This document shows positions 47,159 to 57,366 of a stretch of DNA of 64,000 bases, piece after piece. Below the pieces are notes generated by a model. It searched no databases and was not told the origin of the DNA. It was given only the letters and a program-made list of their open reading frames with translations. Every line of letters starts with the position of its first letter. The first letter of the stretch is position 1. This stretch comes from a virus: IMG/VR virus record IMGVR_UViG_3300037882_004081, positions 1-64,000 of that record. One strand, given 5' to 3'. Both the position numbers and the translations under genes were made by a program.

Positions 47159-49887
47159 CAGTAGATACCAATGCTCATGGAGGCGGCGGTCGGGAACGTT
47201 CCCGCCGAATATGAAGCGAGTTGCTGGCCAGTCGGGAATGTGAATGGAGTGGCCAGCGGCACAGTGCCCTGGATTGCGCTGATCAATGACGAAGAAACAG
47301 TCTGACTGAAGACATCGGTGATGTCGTAGAGCTGCACCAAAATGCCATCGCCGCTACCCTCTCCGGTGTGCCATACCGAAGCTCCCTCTGTCCACGTGAT
47401 GCCGGTAACGCCCGTCATATCAACTGGCACCGTCTGCACCAACACTCCGTCTTCACGAACACGCGTGTTCCTCATGCCGGTACCACCGCCAGTGTAGGCC
47501 AACTGTCCAGCCGCCAAATAGTGGATCACATCGCTAGTGAGCGCGAATGCCCCGAAAATCGCCCCGGCTACCGTGTCACTGTATGGAAGAGTGCCAGTAC
47601 CATCAGCCACACCGCCATATTCCGGTGTTCCCGTCGAATACCAGACCATGCGAATGACACCGGGAGAGGCGTCTGCTCGCACTTCGATTTTGAATGGGTT
47701 GGTACGCGACATCCTGCCGAACTTGACCCCATTCAGCGCTGACATCGTCACATTCTCCGTGGAAACCAGCGTATAAGACCCCAGCACGTAGTCGTAAATG
47801 CTGAAGGTGAGCATCGAGGTGACGGTAATCTGCATGGAGGAACTGTGGTTGGTTGATCCAGCCCACTGTTCCCCGGTAGCATATGCAGTACCAGCGGACC
47901 TCCGATAGATCACGACAAACCCGTCGGTCTCAGTCGTCCCGTCCACGATCACCGCTGTCCCACTGTCCTCATTGACGTATCCAGATGAACCAAAGTGAAG
48001 GATGTAGTACGGAATGACAGGATCGCTTTCGCTGTAAGAGCCAGTGAGTTCCCACTCCACCTCCAGATCCCGCCCGGTGTGCTCGGGCGGTTGGGTGTAG
48101 ACATCCGAACCAAATAGGAGACTCGAAATTCCTCCGGGTGGCTCTCTCAGAATTGGTGCCTCGACGAGAGACTGCGAAATCGCGTTCCTAGATCTTCCCG
48201 ATCTGTCTTCCAATAAGAGGATCGAGTCCCCGTCATCGTATACCGCACCAAGGCAACTCGCATCTAGCCAAGCAACCAAAGCGTCAGTGGTGGTCTCGGG
48301 CACCTGGATGTCGAGAAGCTCGCACATTTCGGTGTTGCATCCTTCGAGCGTGCAATAGTCGATCGAGCTACCGGGCACATTTTGCGACCCCGAATCACGA
48401 CAATACCCGCGCACCAAGTCGATAGCCCCATCGACGTTGCCCTCTTCGCCGTTGTTGAGCACGATGTCAACCGGGTATCCGTGTTCGGGGATTTGGGACG
48501 CTGGGATGGTGACGACCCCTATCTGCATCACGTAGTTGCCAGACCGATTCTGTGTGATAGGGGCAGACAGCGCCACCTCCCACGTCGAGGTGTTGCGGGG
48601 TCTTGGCCAGGACAGAAGCAGAGGACTGTTGGCAATCAGGAACGCGGGGGACGCAGCAACCTTGCTATCCTGGTTCCTCGACTGTGATGCGTCGAGCAAC
48701 TGAGGTACAGGTATGCAGATGTGCGAAAGCGGACTGTACAGCCCAGATACGACCGCATTCCAAGTTTCAACCGGACAGATCCTCGTGCCCCACTTTTCCG
48801 GGGTAAGTGCAAACGGTCGACAGTTAACGATGATGGAGCTAGCGGGCGACGAACTTGTGACTAACACCACCTCCCTAATTTCAAGAGCATCCCACGAGTC
48901 TGAGATCGAAGGCGACAGAAGCGTCATCACGATCACATTGTCGCCGCTCTTGATTTGGTCAGTCACGTCCAGCACGCTCCCGCTGAACCACGCCAAATAG
49001 TGTCCGTTGAGAATGAACTGAACTGACTGTGTGCCTTCCCAGTTGGCACCACCGGAACCAGTCAGGAAATACCGGTAGTCGCTGTTCTTGGTCGGCACCC
49101 CGCCTTGTTCATTCGGGAAGTCCTCCAGATTGAAGGTGACCGGAGCGGGTGCAGTATCGACGCCAGCGTCGAAGAGGTCGAGCCCACCTTCCGCAGACCG
49201 ATATGACCACTGGTTCTCGGGAATGCTATCGGGGAACTCACTGTCTGATCTCCGCACCACCATCTGCTGATTTGGATAATATGCCGGGTCGGAGTCATCG
49301 GGTTCCAGTGCCACCACGCCGAACATCGAGTTCCATGATTCGAGCCGGTAACCAACAATCGCGGATTCATCGGGACCCCAGTAAGATGGGAGTGCGTGGG
49401 TCGCGTAGATGAACCCTTCTGGCCACAGGTGGGAAGCGGTGAAGGAGTGGGATGGGACCGTCAGGACCGTCGTCTGCTGCCAGACAAGTTCCAGAAGGGC
49501 ATCTCGGAGCCCGTCTAGCCGTTCGGGGATCGAGCTACCGGGGGCAGCGAACGGAAGGCTTCCTGGGTCAACAGGAAGCCAAGAAGACCGGTCTAGCCAT
49601 AATGGCGCAATCGCAATAATGGCGGACTGAACGTCATCGAGCCACGCAGACCATATCGAGACGTCGGAAGCCCCCTCTGCTAGCACCTGCTCGTAGTTTA
49701 CCTCCGGCATCACTGTTCCACCCAATTCGGTGGTAGGCACCGGAACACCAAGTGCGGCGTTGCGTTCCAGCAACCCGCACCACACCGCCACTGCGGCTCG
49801 CCAGTCAACCCGACCACCCGGACCCCACCCCGCAGCACGAATGCGGGGTCTGGATGGCTGTTGATGAATGGGCGAGTTCGCGTCCAC
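47158..49887 (-). CDS. Large appendage protein 1, 909 aa
   Basis: The start is GTG 49887, shortly after TAGGTCTGGA. Residues 60-350 are mixed; around 560-600 lies the module VAWLDASCLGA... LEDRSGRSRNAIS, the opening pattern of a LamG-like domain also present in the 638-aa fibre. A Cys-rich stretch precedes it (YCTLEGCNTEMCELL). The C-terminal third is beta-rich, Thr/Ser/Gly-heavy. As the largest of three coupled genes it is probably the main fibre. Confidence 0.72.
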   Translation of the reverse strand: MDANSPIHQQPSRPRIRAAGWGPGGRVDWRAAVAVWCGLLERNAALGVPVPTTELGGTVMPEVNYEQVLAEGASDVSIWSAWLDDVQSAIIAIAPLWLDRSSWLPVDPGSLPFAAPGSSIPERLDGLRDALLELVWQQTTVLTVPSHSFTASHLWPEGFIYATHALPSYWGPDESAIVGYRLESWNSMFGVVALEPDDSDPAYYPNQQMVVRRSDSEFPDSIPENQWSYRSAEGGLDLFDAGVDTAPAPVTFNLEDFPNEQGGVPTKNSDYRYFLTGSGGANWEGTQSVQFILNGHYLAWFSGSVLDVTDQIKSGDNVIVMTLLSPSISDSWDALEIREVVLVTSSSPASSIIVNCRPFALTPEKWGTRICPVETWNAVVSGLYSPLSHICIPVPQLLDASQSRNQDSKVAASPAFLIANSPLLLSWPRPRNTSTWEVALSAPITQNRSGNYVMQIGVVTIPASQIPEHGYPVDIVLNNGEEGNVDGAIDLVRGYCRDSGSQNVPGSSIDYCTLEGCNTEMCELLDIQVPETTTDALVAWLDASCLGAVYDDGDSILLLEDRSGRSRNAISQSLVEAPILREPPGGISSLLFGSDVYTQPPEHTGRDLEVEWELTGSYSESDPVIPYYILHFGSSGYVNEDSGTAVIVDGTTETDGFVVIYRRSAGTAYATGEQWAGSTNHSSSMQITVTSMLTFSIYDYVLGSYTLVSTENVTMSALNGVKFGRMSRTNPFKIEVRADASPGVIRMVWYSTGTPEYGGVADGTGTLPYSDTVAGAIFGAFALTSDVIHYLAAGQLAYTGGGTGMRNTRVREDGVLVQTVPVDMTGVTGITWTEGASVWHTGEGSGDGILVQLYDITDVFSQTVSSSLISAIQGTVPLATPFTFPTGQQLASYSAGTFPTAASMSIGIY

Positions 49888-49894
49888 TCCAGAC

Positions 49895-51313
49895 CTACCT
49901 GCCTCCGGAGATTTGGCTCAGTTCATCCTGAAGAGCATCAAGGTCCGGACCGGCGTACCCAAAGGCACCACCGGCAGCGGGTTGGGACTGCTCAGCGGCT
50001 TGGAGGTCAGCGATGGTGCGAGCCACGGTGTCCTCGACTTCGTCGGATTCACCATCTTGGCCTTCACCACTTTCCTCGTCACCTTCCGTATTACCCCAGG
50101 CGCTGATGTCCCCGGTAATGCAGGTTCGCTGCCAATCGAGCAGCGCCAGCCAGCACGGGCTCTTGGGATTCATGGCGGCATACTGGTTTTTGTCGGGGAA
50201 CTGCTCCATGAACACATCCGGCCACTCCTTGCGAGTGAACTTTGGTGCCCCAGGAATTTGGCGACGCTGACCCTCTTCGAACGTGTAGAACGTGTAAACG
50301 CCATTCGCGCCGTCAATCAGCTTGATGGAACGAAGTGCTTCCCACGTGGTCCACAAATCGGAGAGACCCGACGCGTACTTGCCGTGCGATTGGTAGGTCA
50401 GAACAAGCTCCAAACGCCGTTCCGGCATGAACAGCCGGTTTTTGACGATCGAAGCCCGCACCACGTGCCCGTTGCTGGGCGGCTTGGGCTTGTCGGAGGA
50501 CACCGTAGGCGAGGTCTTCCCGTTCTGCATCCAATAGCGCTGGGCATACTGAAGGTGAATCCGGTAGTCTTGCCGGTGGTGGAACGCATGACCACCGGGA
50601 CTTTTGATGTCACCCGGCGATTCGAGGTTTTCCCGCGCCTCGTTGATCCACATGAGGAACGCGTTGGTCTTATCGAGCATCGTACGAACCTCGTTGATCG
50701 TCTGTGATAAGATCGCCGGGATTTCGCTGTACTGCGACTTCTGACCTAGCTTGGTCGTATCCTCAACCCGCTTTTTAGGGTCGAAGCTGGCCAAACTGTC
50801 AATCAGGATGAAGAGCGGTTCCGGCGTCTTTTCCTTGTACAGCTTGAGCATCAGCTTGAGCAACGATGCGATCAGCGACTCCAAGGAGTGTGGACGCGCA
50901 ATGACCATGCGCGGGTTGGCAGAGTCGCGAGCCCCCAGGATATGAGGCTTGCTGACCAGAAGCTCTTCCATGAGAGCCCGCTCCTTGTCGTAACACATCG
51001 CGAGGCTGAACCGTTCGCGGAGTTGATACAGGAACCGGTCCAGCACCAGCTGTGACAGTTCCGACTTGCCGGACTTGTTGACCCCATAGACTTCGGCCAT
51101 TTTGGTGGCACCGAATCCACGCCCCAACTTGTCGATCGCCAAGTCGAGACAGGCGAGTCCGGAGCGGAAGTGATAGGGTGGTTCAAGGATTGTGATTTCC
51201 CCGTTCCAGTGTTCGGCGGTGTCCATCTTGCCGACAAAGTCGAGCGATTTGAACACACTGCCACGCGTTTCCTCGCCTGCCGCCTTTTTGGCGGCTGCTG
51301 TTTTAGAAGCCAT
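49895..51313 (-). CDS. RecA/UvsX-like recombinase, 472 aa
   Basis: The Walker A motif GVNKSGKS lies at residues 77-84 and Walker B FILIDS at 168-173, with SLASFDPK after it. FLMWINEARENL is the RecA-type sensor strand. An N-terminal basic head and an acidic C-terminal tail (EGDEESGEGQDGESDEVED) are present; acidic tails of this kind regulate DNA binding in RecA proteins. ATG 51313. It would catalyse strand exchange in recombination-dependent replication, beside the gp32-like SSB. Confidence 0.82.
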   Translation of the reverse strand: MASKTAAAKKAAGEETRGSVFKSLDFVGKMDTAEHWNGEITILEPPYHFRSGLACLDLAIDKLGRGFGATKMAEVYGVNKSGKSELSQLVLDRFLYQLRERFSLAMCYDKERALMEELLVSKPHILGARDSANPRMVIARPHSLESLIASLLKLMLKLYKEKTPEPLFILIDSLASFDPKKRVEDTTKLGQKSQYSEIPAILSQTINEVRTMLDKTNAFLMWINEARENLESPGDIKSPGGHAFHHRQDYRIHLQYAQRYWMQNGKTSPTVSSDKPKPPSNGHVVRASIVKNRLFMPERRLELVLTYQSHGKYASGLSDLWTTWEALRSIKLIDGANGVYTFYTFEEGQRRQIPGAPKFTRKEWPDVFMEQFPDKNQYAAMNPKSPCWLALLDWQRTCITGDISAWGNTEGDEESGEGQDGESDEVEDTVARTIADLQAAEQSQPAAGGAFGYAGPDLDALQDELSQISGGR

Positions 51314-51336
51314 AACCTGTTAGTGTGTGGGTTGGC

Positions 51337-52395
51337 TTACTCCGCGCCAGTAATGGCAGCGAGTTCTTTGAGCAGCGAGAGGTTGGTTCCGGAACCATCA
51401 CCCATTGGAATCTGGTCCGCCTCCATGGCGGCAGCGGAAGCTGCCGGTGGTGCTGGATTGGAAACGGCGGCGGTACGGCTCGGAGGGAGCGTTGGAGCGG
51501 TCCGTGGTGGTCCGGCCTCACCGGGCATCCGGAACGCCATTCCACCCGTAGCTCCACGGGAAGATCCGGGACCGGAACCACTGAGTTCGGAACGGTTGCC
51601 ACGATCGCGGCGACCAGCCCTCACATCGTCCACGAGTTTATCGAAGCTCGCTTGAAGCATCGGTTGCTGTTCCAGCATTTGGTCGAGCAGGAACTTCTCC
51701 AGATCGGTCGCCGAACTGAGGATGTTCTGGATGTCGGGCGGGGTGCTGGCGATCGGAGATGGGGCCTGCAGGGTGAACATGAAGGTGTTATGCCCCTGAC
51801 CGTTTTTACCACGGATCATTTCGAGGTCCGATCCGTTCACCGGATGAATGAAGTCGTCCTTCGCGTTGGTGACGCGGTCGATGTAAAGCGTGATGAGTTC
51901 ACGGAAAGCAGCACGGTGGGCGAACCACTTGAGCACCACCCCATCAACTTTGACGTTCATGAGGTTGGCCTCTTGGAAGTTGAGGTTCCGTTTGAGACCG
52001 GCTTGAGCGAAGTCGTTTTTGATGACATCGCGGCGTTCGCAGAACGGGCAGTGGGTGGCCAGTGTGCTTCCACCTTCAAAGTCGCGATTCCCGGCCTTGC
52101 CGCGAAGCTCCTGATTGATGGGACAGAGGAACGCGATGTCCATCGGATCGCGACCGGGTTCAGGTGGGCGAGGATCGGGAGCCCAGTGTTGAACGAGTGG
52201 GATGTGAAACTTCTTGCCAATGGAACCGAAGCTTCCGGGAAGCACGCGGATCAAGTACTTCTTACCTTCAATGGGCTTGAATACGTCCTGATCGCCTTGA
52301 GCGGCTGCTTTGTCTCCGCCGTATGAGGCGAGAAGCTCTGGATCAATGCCGAGTGCTTCGGCGGCGGCGAGTTGTTCTTTTGTGAAGTGTTGCAT
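51337..52395 (-). CDS. gp32-like single-stranded DNA-binding protein, 352 aa
   Basis: A helical N-terminus (MQHFTKEQLAAAEALG) is followed by KKYLIRVLPGSFGSIG and a metal site (FLCPINQE, then HCPFCERRD), the layout of T4 gp32-type SSBs with their structural zinc. The core ends in an ELITLYIDRVTNAKDDF part. A long Pro/Ser/Ala-rich linker leads to a short acidic tip (DGSGTNLSLLKELAAITG), which recruits partners in such proteins. ATG 52395. A repeat-bearing leader lies upstream. Confidence 0.8.
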   Translation of the reverse strand: MQHFTKEQLAAAEALGIDPELLASYGGDKAAAQGDQDVFKPIEGKKYLIRVLPGSFGSIGKKFHIPLVQHWAPDPRPPEPGRDPMDIAFLCPINQELRGKAGNRDFEGGSTLATHCPFCERRDVIKNDFAQAGLKRNLNFQEANLMNVKVDGVVLKWFAHRAAFRELITLYIDRVTNAKDDFIHPVNGSDLEMIRGKNGQGHNTFMFTLQAPSPIASTPPDIQNILSSATDLEKFLLDQMLEQQPMLQASFDKLVDDVRAGRRDRGNRSELSGSGPGSSRGATGGMAFRMPGEAGPPRTAPTLPPSRTAAVSNPAPPAASAAAMEADQIPMGDGSGTNLSLLKELAAITGAE

Positions 52396-52509
52396 ATGTG
52401 GTGTTTCAGTTACGATTTGGTCTTGTTGTTCGATTTGGTCTATTGGGTCTATTTTCGGCCCAGACAGGCCGGATTCAACAGAACGCCCACCGCAAGCACC
52501 ACATGTGTG
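52396..52509 (-). promoter_or_regulatory. SSB mRNA leader with direct repeats
   Basis: On the minus strand, GACCAAATCG occurs twice (52413-52422 and 52431-52440), and a degenerate third copy (AGACCCAATA) lies at 52441-52450. A GGCC...GGCC inverted repeat is farther up. No consensus promoter is seen. gp32 of T4 represses its own mRNA by binding its leader, so these repeats are candidates for a similar operator. Confidence 0.5.
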
Positions 52510-52980
52510 TTAGCGTGACCTCAAATCGGTGCGCCGATCGGCACCCCACGAAATCAGCATGCTGTGCCTGATCTGCAACCCTACCAAACCAGCTTTGAGT
52601 GCACCTTCAACCTTCTCCCACTGCCACAAGCTTTCATAGGCTTCGATGACCTTCGGGCGAATGGGAAGCTGGCGATTCACAAACGCATCGGTGACCCTGA
52701 TCCCGCTAGTTTGGAAGTAGTGGTCACGGAGCCAGTTCGATTCTTCCGCTTCCACACGTTTGATCCAACGCTCGGATGCCTTCACCTGCAATTCGGCAAG
52801 CGTCACCTGATACTGTAAAGTGGCCTGCCATTCCGCTTGATTCGCGTAAGCTTGGTCGAGATTGTCCGGGTTGAGCGTGAGCAACTCCCGGAGAGGAATT
52901 TGCATGCTGGGCTCAATCGTCAGAGGAACCGGGATGAGTTCTGGTGCGGGTCTCATTCCCGCTTCGGTATAGACGTTCAT
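52510..52980 (-). CDS. Unknown protein, 156 aa
   Basis: ATG 52980 (MNVYTEAGMRPAPEL) overlaps the helicase stop as ATGA and is preferred over ATG 53007. The protein is helical and charged, with QYQVTLAELQVKASERWIKRVEAEE. It lies between helicase and SSB genes. A helper role in replication or recombination (loader-like) is a guess from position. Confidence 0.65.
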   Translation of the reverse strand: MNVYTEAGMRPAPELIPVPLTIEPSMQIPLRELLTLNPDNLDQAYANQAEWQATLQYQVTLAELQVKASERWIKRVEAEESNWLRDHYFQTSGIRVTDAFVNRQLPIRPKVIEAYESLWQWEKVEGALKAGLVGLQIRHSMLISWGADRRTDLRSR

Positions 52981-54596
52981 GCTACTGTTAGTGATTTTCG
53001 CCACCATGGCGGGAAGAACCTGCGTGACCTCTCATAGAAGGTCTTGAAGTTCTCGTCAAGGATGATCGAAACGCCCCAGTCATCATTGCTCCGCACCACT
53101 CGCCCACAGGCTTGCACGATGGTCTTGGCGATGGTCCAGTCGTACCAGTCGGGGTCAACCTGTTTGCGGCGTCTCACCCAGGAGTCACCGAGGTATGGGT
53201 ACGGCACCTTCGCGATCACCGAGAACCTTCCTTTATCACCCTTAAGGTCGATACCTTCGGTCGCACTCGGACTGATGAGCACACCGGCTGGCGTCATCTG
53301 GTGGCGCATGGTGACCGAAGCGGCGTTGTCATTGGGGACGTGCAACACCAACCGGTCGATGTAGCCGAGGGATTTGAGCCCCGCAAAGATCTTCGCGGCC
53401 AGCGCAAAGCTGTGCGTGTGGATCACACCCCTCATGCCGTTGAACTGGTTGTCGAGCAATCGCGCCAGAGCCGTGATCATCTTGGGCAGTGTGTCCGCCA
53501 TCATTTCCTTGCTCATCTTGCCGACGGGCGCATAGTAAACGGGTCGGTTGCTAACTTCGAACGGGGAGTCCAAAACCATCGAGCTATGATGCTCAAGACC
53601 GAGCCACCCCGCCATCAACTGGGAATCCAACACTGTCGCACTCGTCATGAACAAGTTGTACTGTTTTTGCAGACCCTTGAAGGCGAATTGGATGCCGAGC
53701 GGCTTGAGCCGGAATCCCGCGTAATACTCCTGCTGGTCATCCTCGTACTCAAGGTCAAGCACCCAGTCGTCCCCCTCTTCAATAGACTCCAGGATCGTGT
53801 TGGCTTGGTGGACGAACGTGGAGCACCGATCAAGGGTGGTGGCAGCAGCTTGGTCAAGTGGGGTGTCAGAGGTTTCCTCTTGGAGCGAAAGAAGCTCCAC
53901 GATCGCGGTCGCCTTTGGTAAGTGTAGTCGGAGAAGCGCGTAAGCCTCTTCCTCCGTCCGCGGTAGTCCGGGTTCCTCGCCCCAACACTTGGTGACCTGT
54001 GACCTCACGAAGATCGTTGACACGTCGGCCAGCGCAGTCGGGAGGTGGTGAAACTCGTCAAACAGCAACCACGAGTGAGGTGGGTGCTGTGCCTTCAGGT
54101 AGTTGAGCAGGAATGCGTAGTTGGTGAGTCCAATCCGAGAATTCAGGAACTGATTCCTCGCGATCACGTATGGACAAAACGCCATATCCTTGTCGATCTT
54201 TTTGCACGCCGTCTTACCGGTCTTGCAGTTCCTGATTTCTCCCTGCGTCGTGCCACGGTTGTTGCAGATATAGTTCTGCGCACCCTTCAGGAGCCTCATC
54301 TCCTGGATTTCCGCTTGGTACTGCTCCTGCAGCTGGATTGTGGGAGTGACGACAATCCCGCGTTGCCAAGTCGCTATGGAACTGGTCAGACGGCTCTTAC
54401 CAACCCCACACGGGGCTTCCAGGATCAAAACCGGGCGTTTGGTGGGGTCTGATTCCTTCAGCGCCTTGACTTCCCCGCTGATCCACTGGAGTGCGGATAC
54501 CTGAGTATCGCGTGGTGGCTGATCAAAAGTCCATTCGATTTCGGTACCTTCAACGAATTGCTTGGTGGGTTGGGCGGGTGGTGGTAACTCGTTCAT
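52977..54596 (-). CDS. XPD/DinG-like Fe-S helicase, 539 aa
   Basis: Walker A is EAPCGVGKS (60-68). Four cysteines at 111, 124, 131 and 141 have the spacing of the Fe-S cluster of XPD/DinG helicases. The DEAH-type box is FDEFHH (179-184). C-terminal motifs are SATEGIDLKG, then VQACGRVVRSNDDWG. This superfamily-2 helicase moves 5' to 3' on DNA and clears structures during replication or repair. ATG 54596. Confidence 0.85.
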   Translation of the reverse strand: MNELPPPAQPTKQFVEGTEIEWTFDQPPRDTQVSALQWISGEVKALKESDPTKRPVLILEAPCGVGKSRLTSSIATWQRGIVVTPTIQLQEQYQAEIQEMRLLKGAQNYICNNRGTTQGEIRNCKTGKTACKKIDKDMAFCPYVIARNQFLNSRIGLTNYAFLLNYLKAQHPPHSWLLFDEFHHLPTALADVSTIFVRSQVTKCWGEEPGLPRTEEEAYALLRLHLPKATAIVELLSLQEETSDTPLDQAAATTLDRCSTFVHQANTILESIEEGDDWVLDLEYEDDQQEYYAGFRLKPLGIQFAFKGLQKQYNLFMTSATVLDSQLMAGWLGLEHHSSMVLDSPFEVSNRPVYYAPVGKMSKEMMADTLPKMITALARLLDNQFNGMRGVIHTHSFALAAKIFAGLKSLGYIDRLVLHVPNDNAASVTMRHQMTPAGVLISPSATEGIDLKGDKGRFSVIAKVPYPYLGDSWVRRRKQVDPDWYDWTIAKTIVQACGRVVRSNDDWGVSIILDENFKTFYERSRRFFPPWWRKSLTVA

Positions 54597-54961
54597 GCGC
54601 TGGGGACTTGCTGGGTATCCGTCATGACTCTGGACATGTTAGCGCCGAACGCTTTGCCAAGCTGCTTGAGCAGCGCATACCCGTTGTCAACCGGAGTTCT
54701 GAGCACCTGAACAGCCGACATGAGTCGATAGGCGACCAGAATAAACGTCAGGAGTGCCAGCCAAATGCTTATCCCAACGAACAGGAGAGACCACAGGACA
54801 GCATTGAGAGGTTGGATGATGTTGGTGATACCCATCACGACCGTCACCGGCACTGGAAACAGCACGAGAGCGGTGAGCAGCAAAAGCCCTATCTCAAGCC
54901 AGTTGTAGGGTTTGTAGGGTATCGCGGAAATCGGCGGTTCTTCCATACTGGACAAGAACAC
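54593..54961 (-). CDS. Membrane protein with two hydrophobic segments, 122 aa
   Basis: GTG 54961 overlaps the tape-measure stop (TAGTG); ATG 54946 is an alternative. Two or three long hydrophobic stretches are visible (LEIGLLLLTALVLFPVPVTVV, then LLFVGISIWLALLTFILVAY) with a basic C-terminal tail. It could be a holin, or a membrane-inserted tail chaperone-adjacent protein. Nothing in the sequence settles it. Confidence 0.65.
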   Translation of the reverse strand: MFLSSMEEPPISAIPYKPYNWLEIGLLLLTALVLFPVPVTVVMGITNIIQPLNAVLWSLLFVGISIWLALLTFILVAYRLMSAVQVLRTPVDNGYALLKQLGKAFGANMSRVMTDTQQVPSA

Positions 54962-57366
54962 TACGCCAAGGCGGCATTCCCATTCTCATCCATACGGGCT
55001 TGAGACCGTTTTTCTAGCATCACTAAGGTAACGAGTGGCTCAATGAGACGGGCGAACAAACGCTCTTGGGAATCGTATTGCTGCTGACGGGTGGTCGCCT
55101 CACGTGCCATACGGTCGCTGTCTCGGGACGCTTGTTCAAGTCCCAGTTCCTGTCCCGGTACGGTACGGCTGAATGACGCCAAGGTCTCCGTTTGGTCACC
55201 GAACAACGAGGCGTCGATAGCCTTGGAACGCTGGAACTCCATGAAGCGCTCCACCGAGCCAGTCCACCCTTCCGCGTCAGCCTCCTTCGAGATCGCGCCA
55301 CTCCGCACCAGTTCCTCCGCCGTCGGGTCCTTGCCGCTCATGATGCCGAGATAGGCGGCACGGTTCAGAGCACCAAAGTTCTTCGGTGAGTACCCAGCAT
55401 CCACCATGCGCTTGATCAGATCCGAACGGCGGCGATTCAGATCGGAGAACGGCACCGCTCCCTTGCCCGCGAAGTATTTGCCATCCTTGGAGAACTTCCG
55501 TGCCATGTCGTCTCGGAACGCCATGTCACGTTGCATCGCCGAGTTGTTCTCCGCAATGATCTCCTGCCCCTTGGCTTCCGTGTACATCGACGAAAGCTCA
55601 AGACCCACCGAACCAATCGTTGCCCCCGACATGGCGGCACCTGCTATCCCGGCTTTACCGGCGAATGAAGCGCCGAGGCGACCAGCAAGCTGACCCAACA
55701 AACCGCGCCCAGCGGCTCCCCCGGCTGCAGTGGCTGCCGCGCCACCTACCGCCCCGGCGCTACCTGCTGCCGCCGCTGATGTCCCAGCACCACTCGCCGC
55801 TGCGGTGAGCGCTCTCGCGCCACCTCGTGTGAATAGACCAGAAGCCCACCCACCGAGACCGCGCAATCCACCCATTGCCGAGGAACCCAGGCGACCAATC
55901 CCAGCTTTTCCACCGAGTGACATCAGCGCCTTACCACCCGCTAGGGCACCCTTGGCGGCACCCAACCCTAGAATGGCACTAATAGCCGGGTTTTCGCGGA
56001 CCATCTGAATGATGGTGCCAAGCTTCCGGTTTTCATCGAAGATTTCCTGCAGCCATGGAGGAATTGCGTTCGCCACTTCCGCTCTCATCGCGTCCACCCG
56101 CTCGTCGGCGCTTGTGATCTCCGGTACCAACGCCGAAGCAGATTGAGCAGTCAGCACGTTCCCACTGGGCTTCGAGGACTCCGCTTGGCGAACCTTTTGA
56201 CCAGCCAACAGAGACTCACCCAAATCGAGGTCTCCGGGAAGCGATGAGGCCACTTGCTGAGCGGTGAGCAAGCGCATCGTTTCCGAGTTGCTCATGGTGT
56301 CACCACGATTCTGTTTGCTGAGAAGTGCCTGATAGTCCCCTCCGGTCATGCCCTGGCTCCGCAATACGCCCTTCGCGTAAGCTTCGTCCATTGCGGCGGC
56401 TTTTTGCTTTGCCACTAGCCCCGTGCCCCGGTGGGCGTTGATCCAATCGAGCGTTGACACCCCGGCAAAGCTCGCTTGGACGGCAGCTTCCCCGAACCTA
56501 TCCATGCCCTTGGTACCAAGGAGTTTGCTCGTGTACTTGCCGAAGTCTTGCGCTGATCTTTCAATGGTGGCGGCAGCAATCAACTGCTTCTTGAGGAATT
56601 CAGCCCGCGCAATCTGGTCCATGCGGAGCGTGTCCTCGAACGACTCCTGGATTGTCTGGATGGATTTTTGCGCCGACAACCCTTCGGAACCAAGCGACGA
56701 CACCAGCGACATCACCTCCTCATATTGGTCGACATCCTGACGGAGCCCACCAAGCAGCAGACCCTGCAACGTCGCAATGTCACCAGCACTCGCGCCAGCG
56801 AGTTTCCCCGCACTGGCTGAGTTGCTCAACCGGGATGAATCCGCGTCGGTGAGCACAGAAGCTTCCCCGCGACGAGTGGCGCGGAACACCCCCACTTGGC
56901 TCGCACGGATCGTGGCGGCGTCCGCGCTACTCCACCCACCCTCTTTCGCGATCCTCTTGAGCTTCGCCGCTTCGGTGTTGATGAAAGTCCCGAGATTACC
57001 GAGTTCGTTTTGGAACGCCGCCGTACCCCGATAAGTCTTGCGCACCATGTCGCTCCACCCGATCGTGAGAGCCCCGATTTCGCCAGCCGCCTTTACCCCA
57101 GTACCGAATGCCACCGCCACCTTTTTCCAGGCATTTTCCACCCGCTCACTGAACCTGATGACGCTGGTAGCACTCGCAGTGGTGGTGCTATCCAGTTGGG
57201 TGATGGCAGCAGCAAGGCTGGAAGTGCCCTGGGTTGCGCTACGGCTCGCGCTGGTGATACCGGAAAAAGCTGCCGACACCTGACCACCCATGGCGGCGGA
57301 GGCAGCTTCGCCCCTTCTCATCTCCGTGATGAGTTGGGACATGAATGAGTCTAGGATTCCGGCCAT
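54961..57366 (-). CDS. Tape measure-like protein, 801 aa
   Basis: The 801-aa protein is mostly helical, Ala/Gly/Ser-rich, with coiled regions (residues 1-140). A central hydrophobic Ala/Gly stretch (about 490-640: GGKALMSLGGKAGIGRLG and following) is typical of tape measure membrane segments. The C-terminal part is charged and helical. ATG 57366 with ATAGGTATCG upstream. Such proteins set tail length and enter the host envelope. By the usual 1.5 angstrom per residue the tail would be about 120 nm, but this is only a rough guide. Confidence 0.7.
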   Translation of the reverse strand: MAGILDSFMSQLITEMRRGEAASAAMGGQVSAAFSGITSASRSATQGTSSLAAAITQLDSTTTASATSVIRFSERVENAWKKVAVAFGTGVKAAGEIGALTIGWSDMVRKTYRGTAAFQNELGNLGTFINTEAAKLKRIAKEGGWSSADAATIRASQVGVFRATRRGEASVLTDADSSRLSNSASAGKLAGASAGDIATLQGLLLGGLRQDVDQYEEVMSLVSSLGSEGLSAQKSIQTIQESFEDTLRMDQIARAEFLKKQLIAAATIERSAQDFGKYTSKLLGTKGMDRFGEAAVQASFAGVSTLDWINAHRGTGLVAKQKAAAMDEAYAKGVLRSQGMTGGDYQALLSKQNRGDTMSNSETMRLLTAQQVASSLPGDLDLGESLLAGQKVRQAESSKPSGNVLTAQSASALVPEITSADERVDAMRAEVANAIPPWLQEIFDENRKLGTIIQMVRENPAISAILGLGAAKGALAGGKALMSLGGKAGIGRLGSSAMGGLRGLGGWASGLFTRGGARALTAAASGAGTSAAAAGSAGAVGGAAATAAGGAAGRGLLGQLAGRLGASFAGKAGIAGAAMSGATIGSVGLELSSMYTEAKGQEIIAENNSAMQRDMAFRDDMARKFSKDGKYFAGKGAVPFSDLNRRRSDLIKRMVDAGYSPKNFGALNRAAYLGIMSGKDPTAEELVRSGAISKEADAEGWTGSVERFMEFQRSKAIDASLFGDQTETLASFSRTVPGQELGLEQASRDSDRMAREATTRQQQYDSQERLFARLIEPLVTLVMLEKRSQARMDENGNAALA

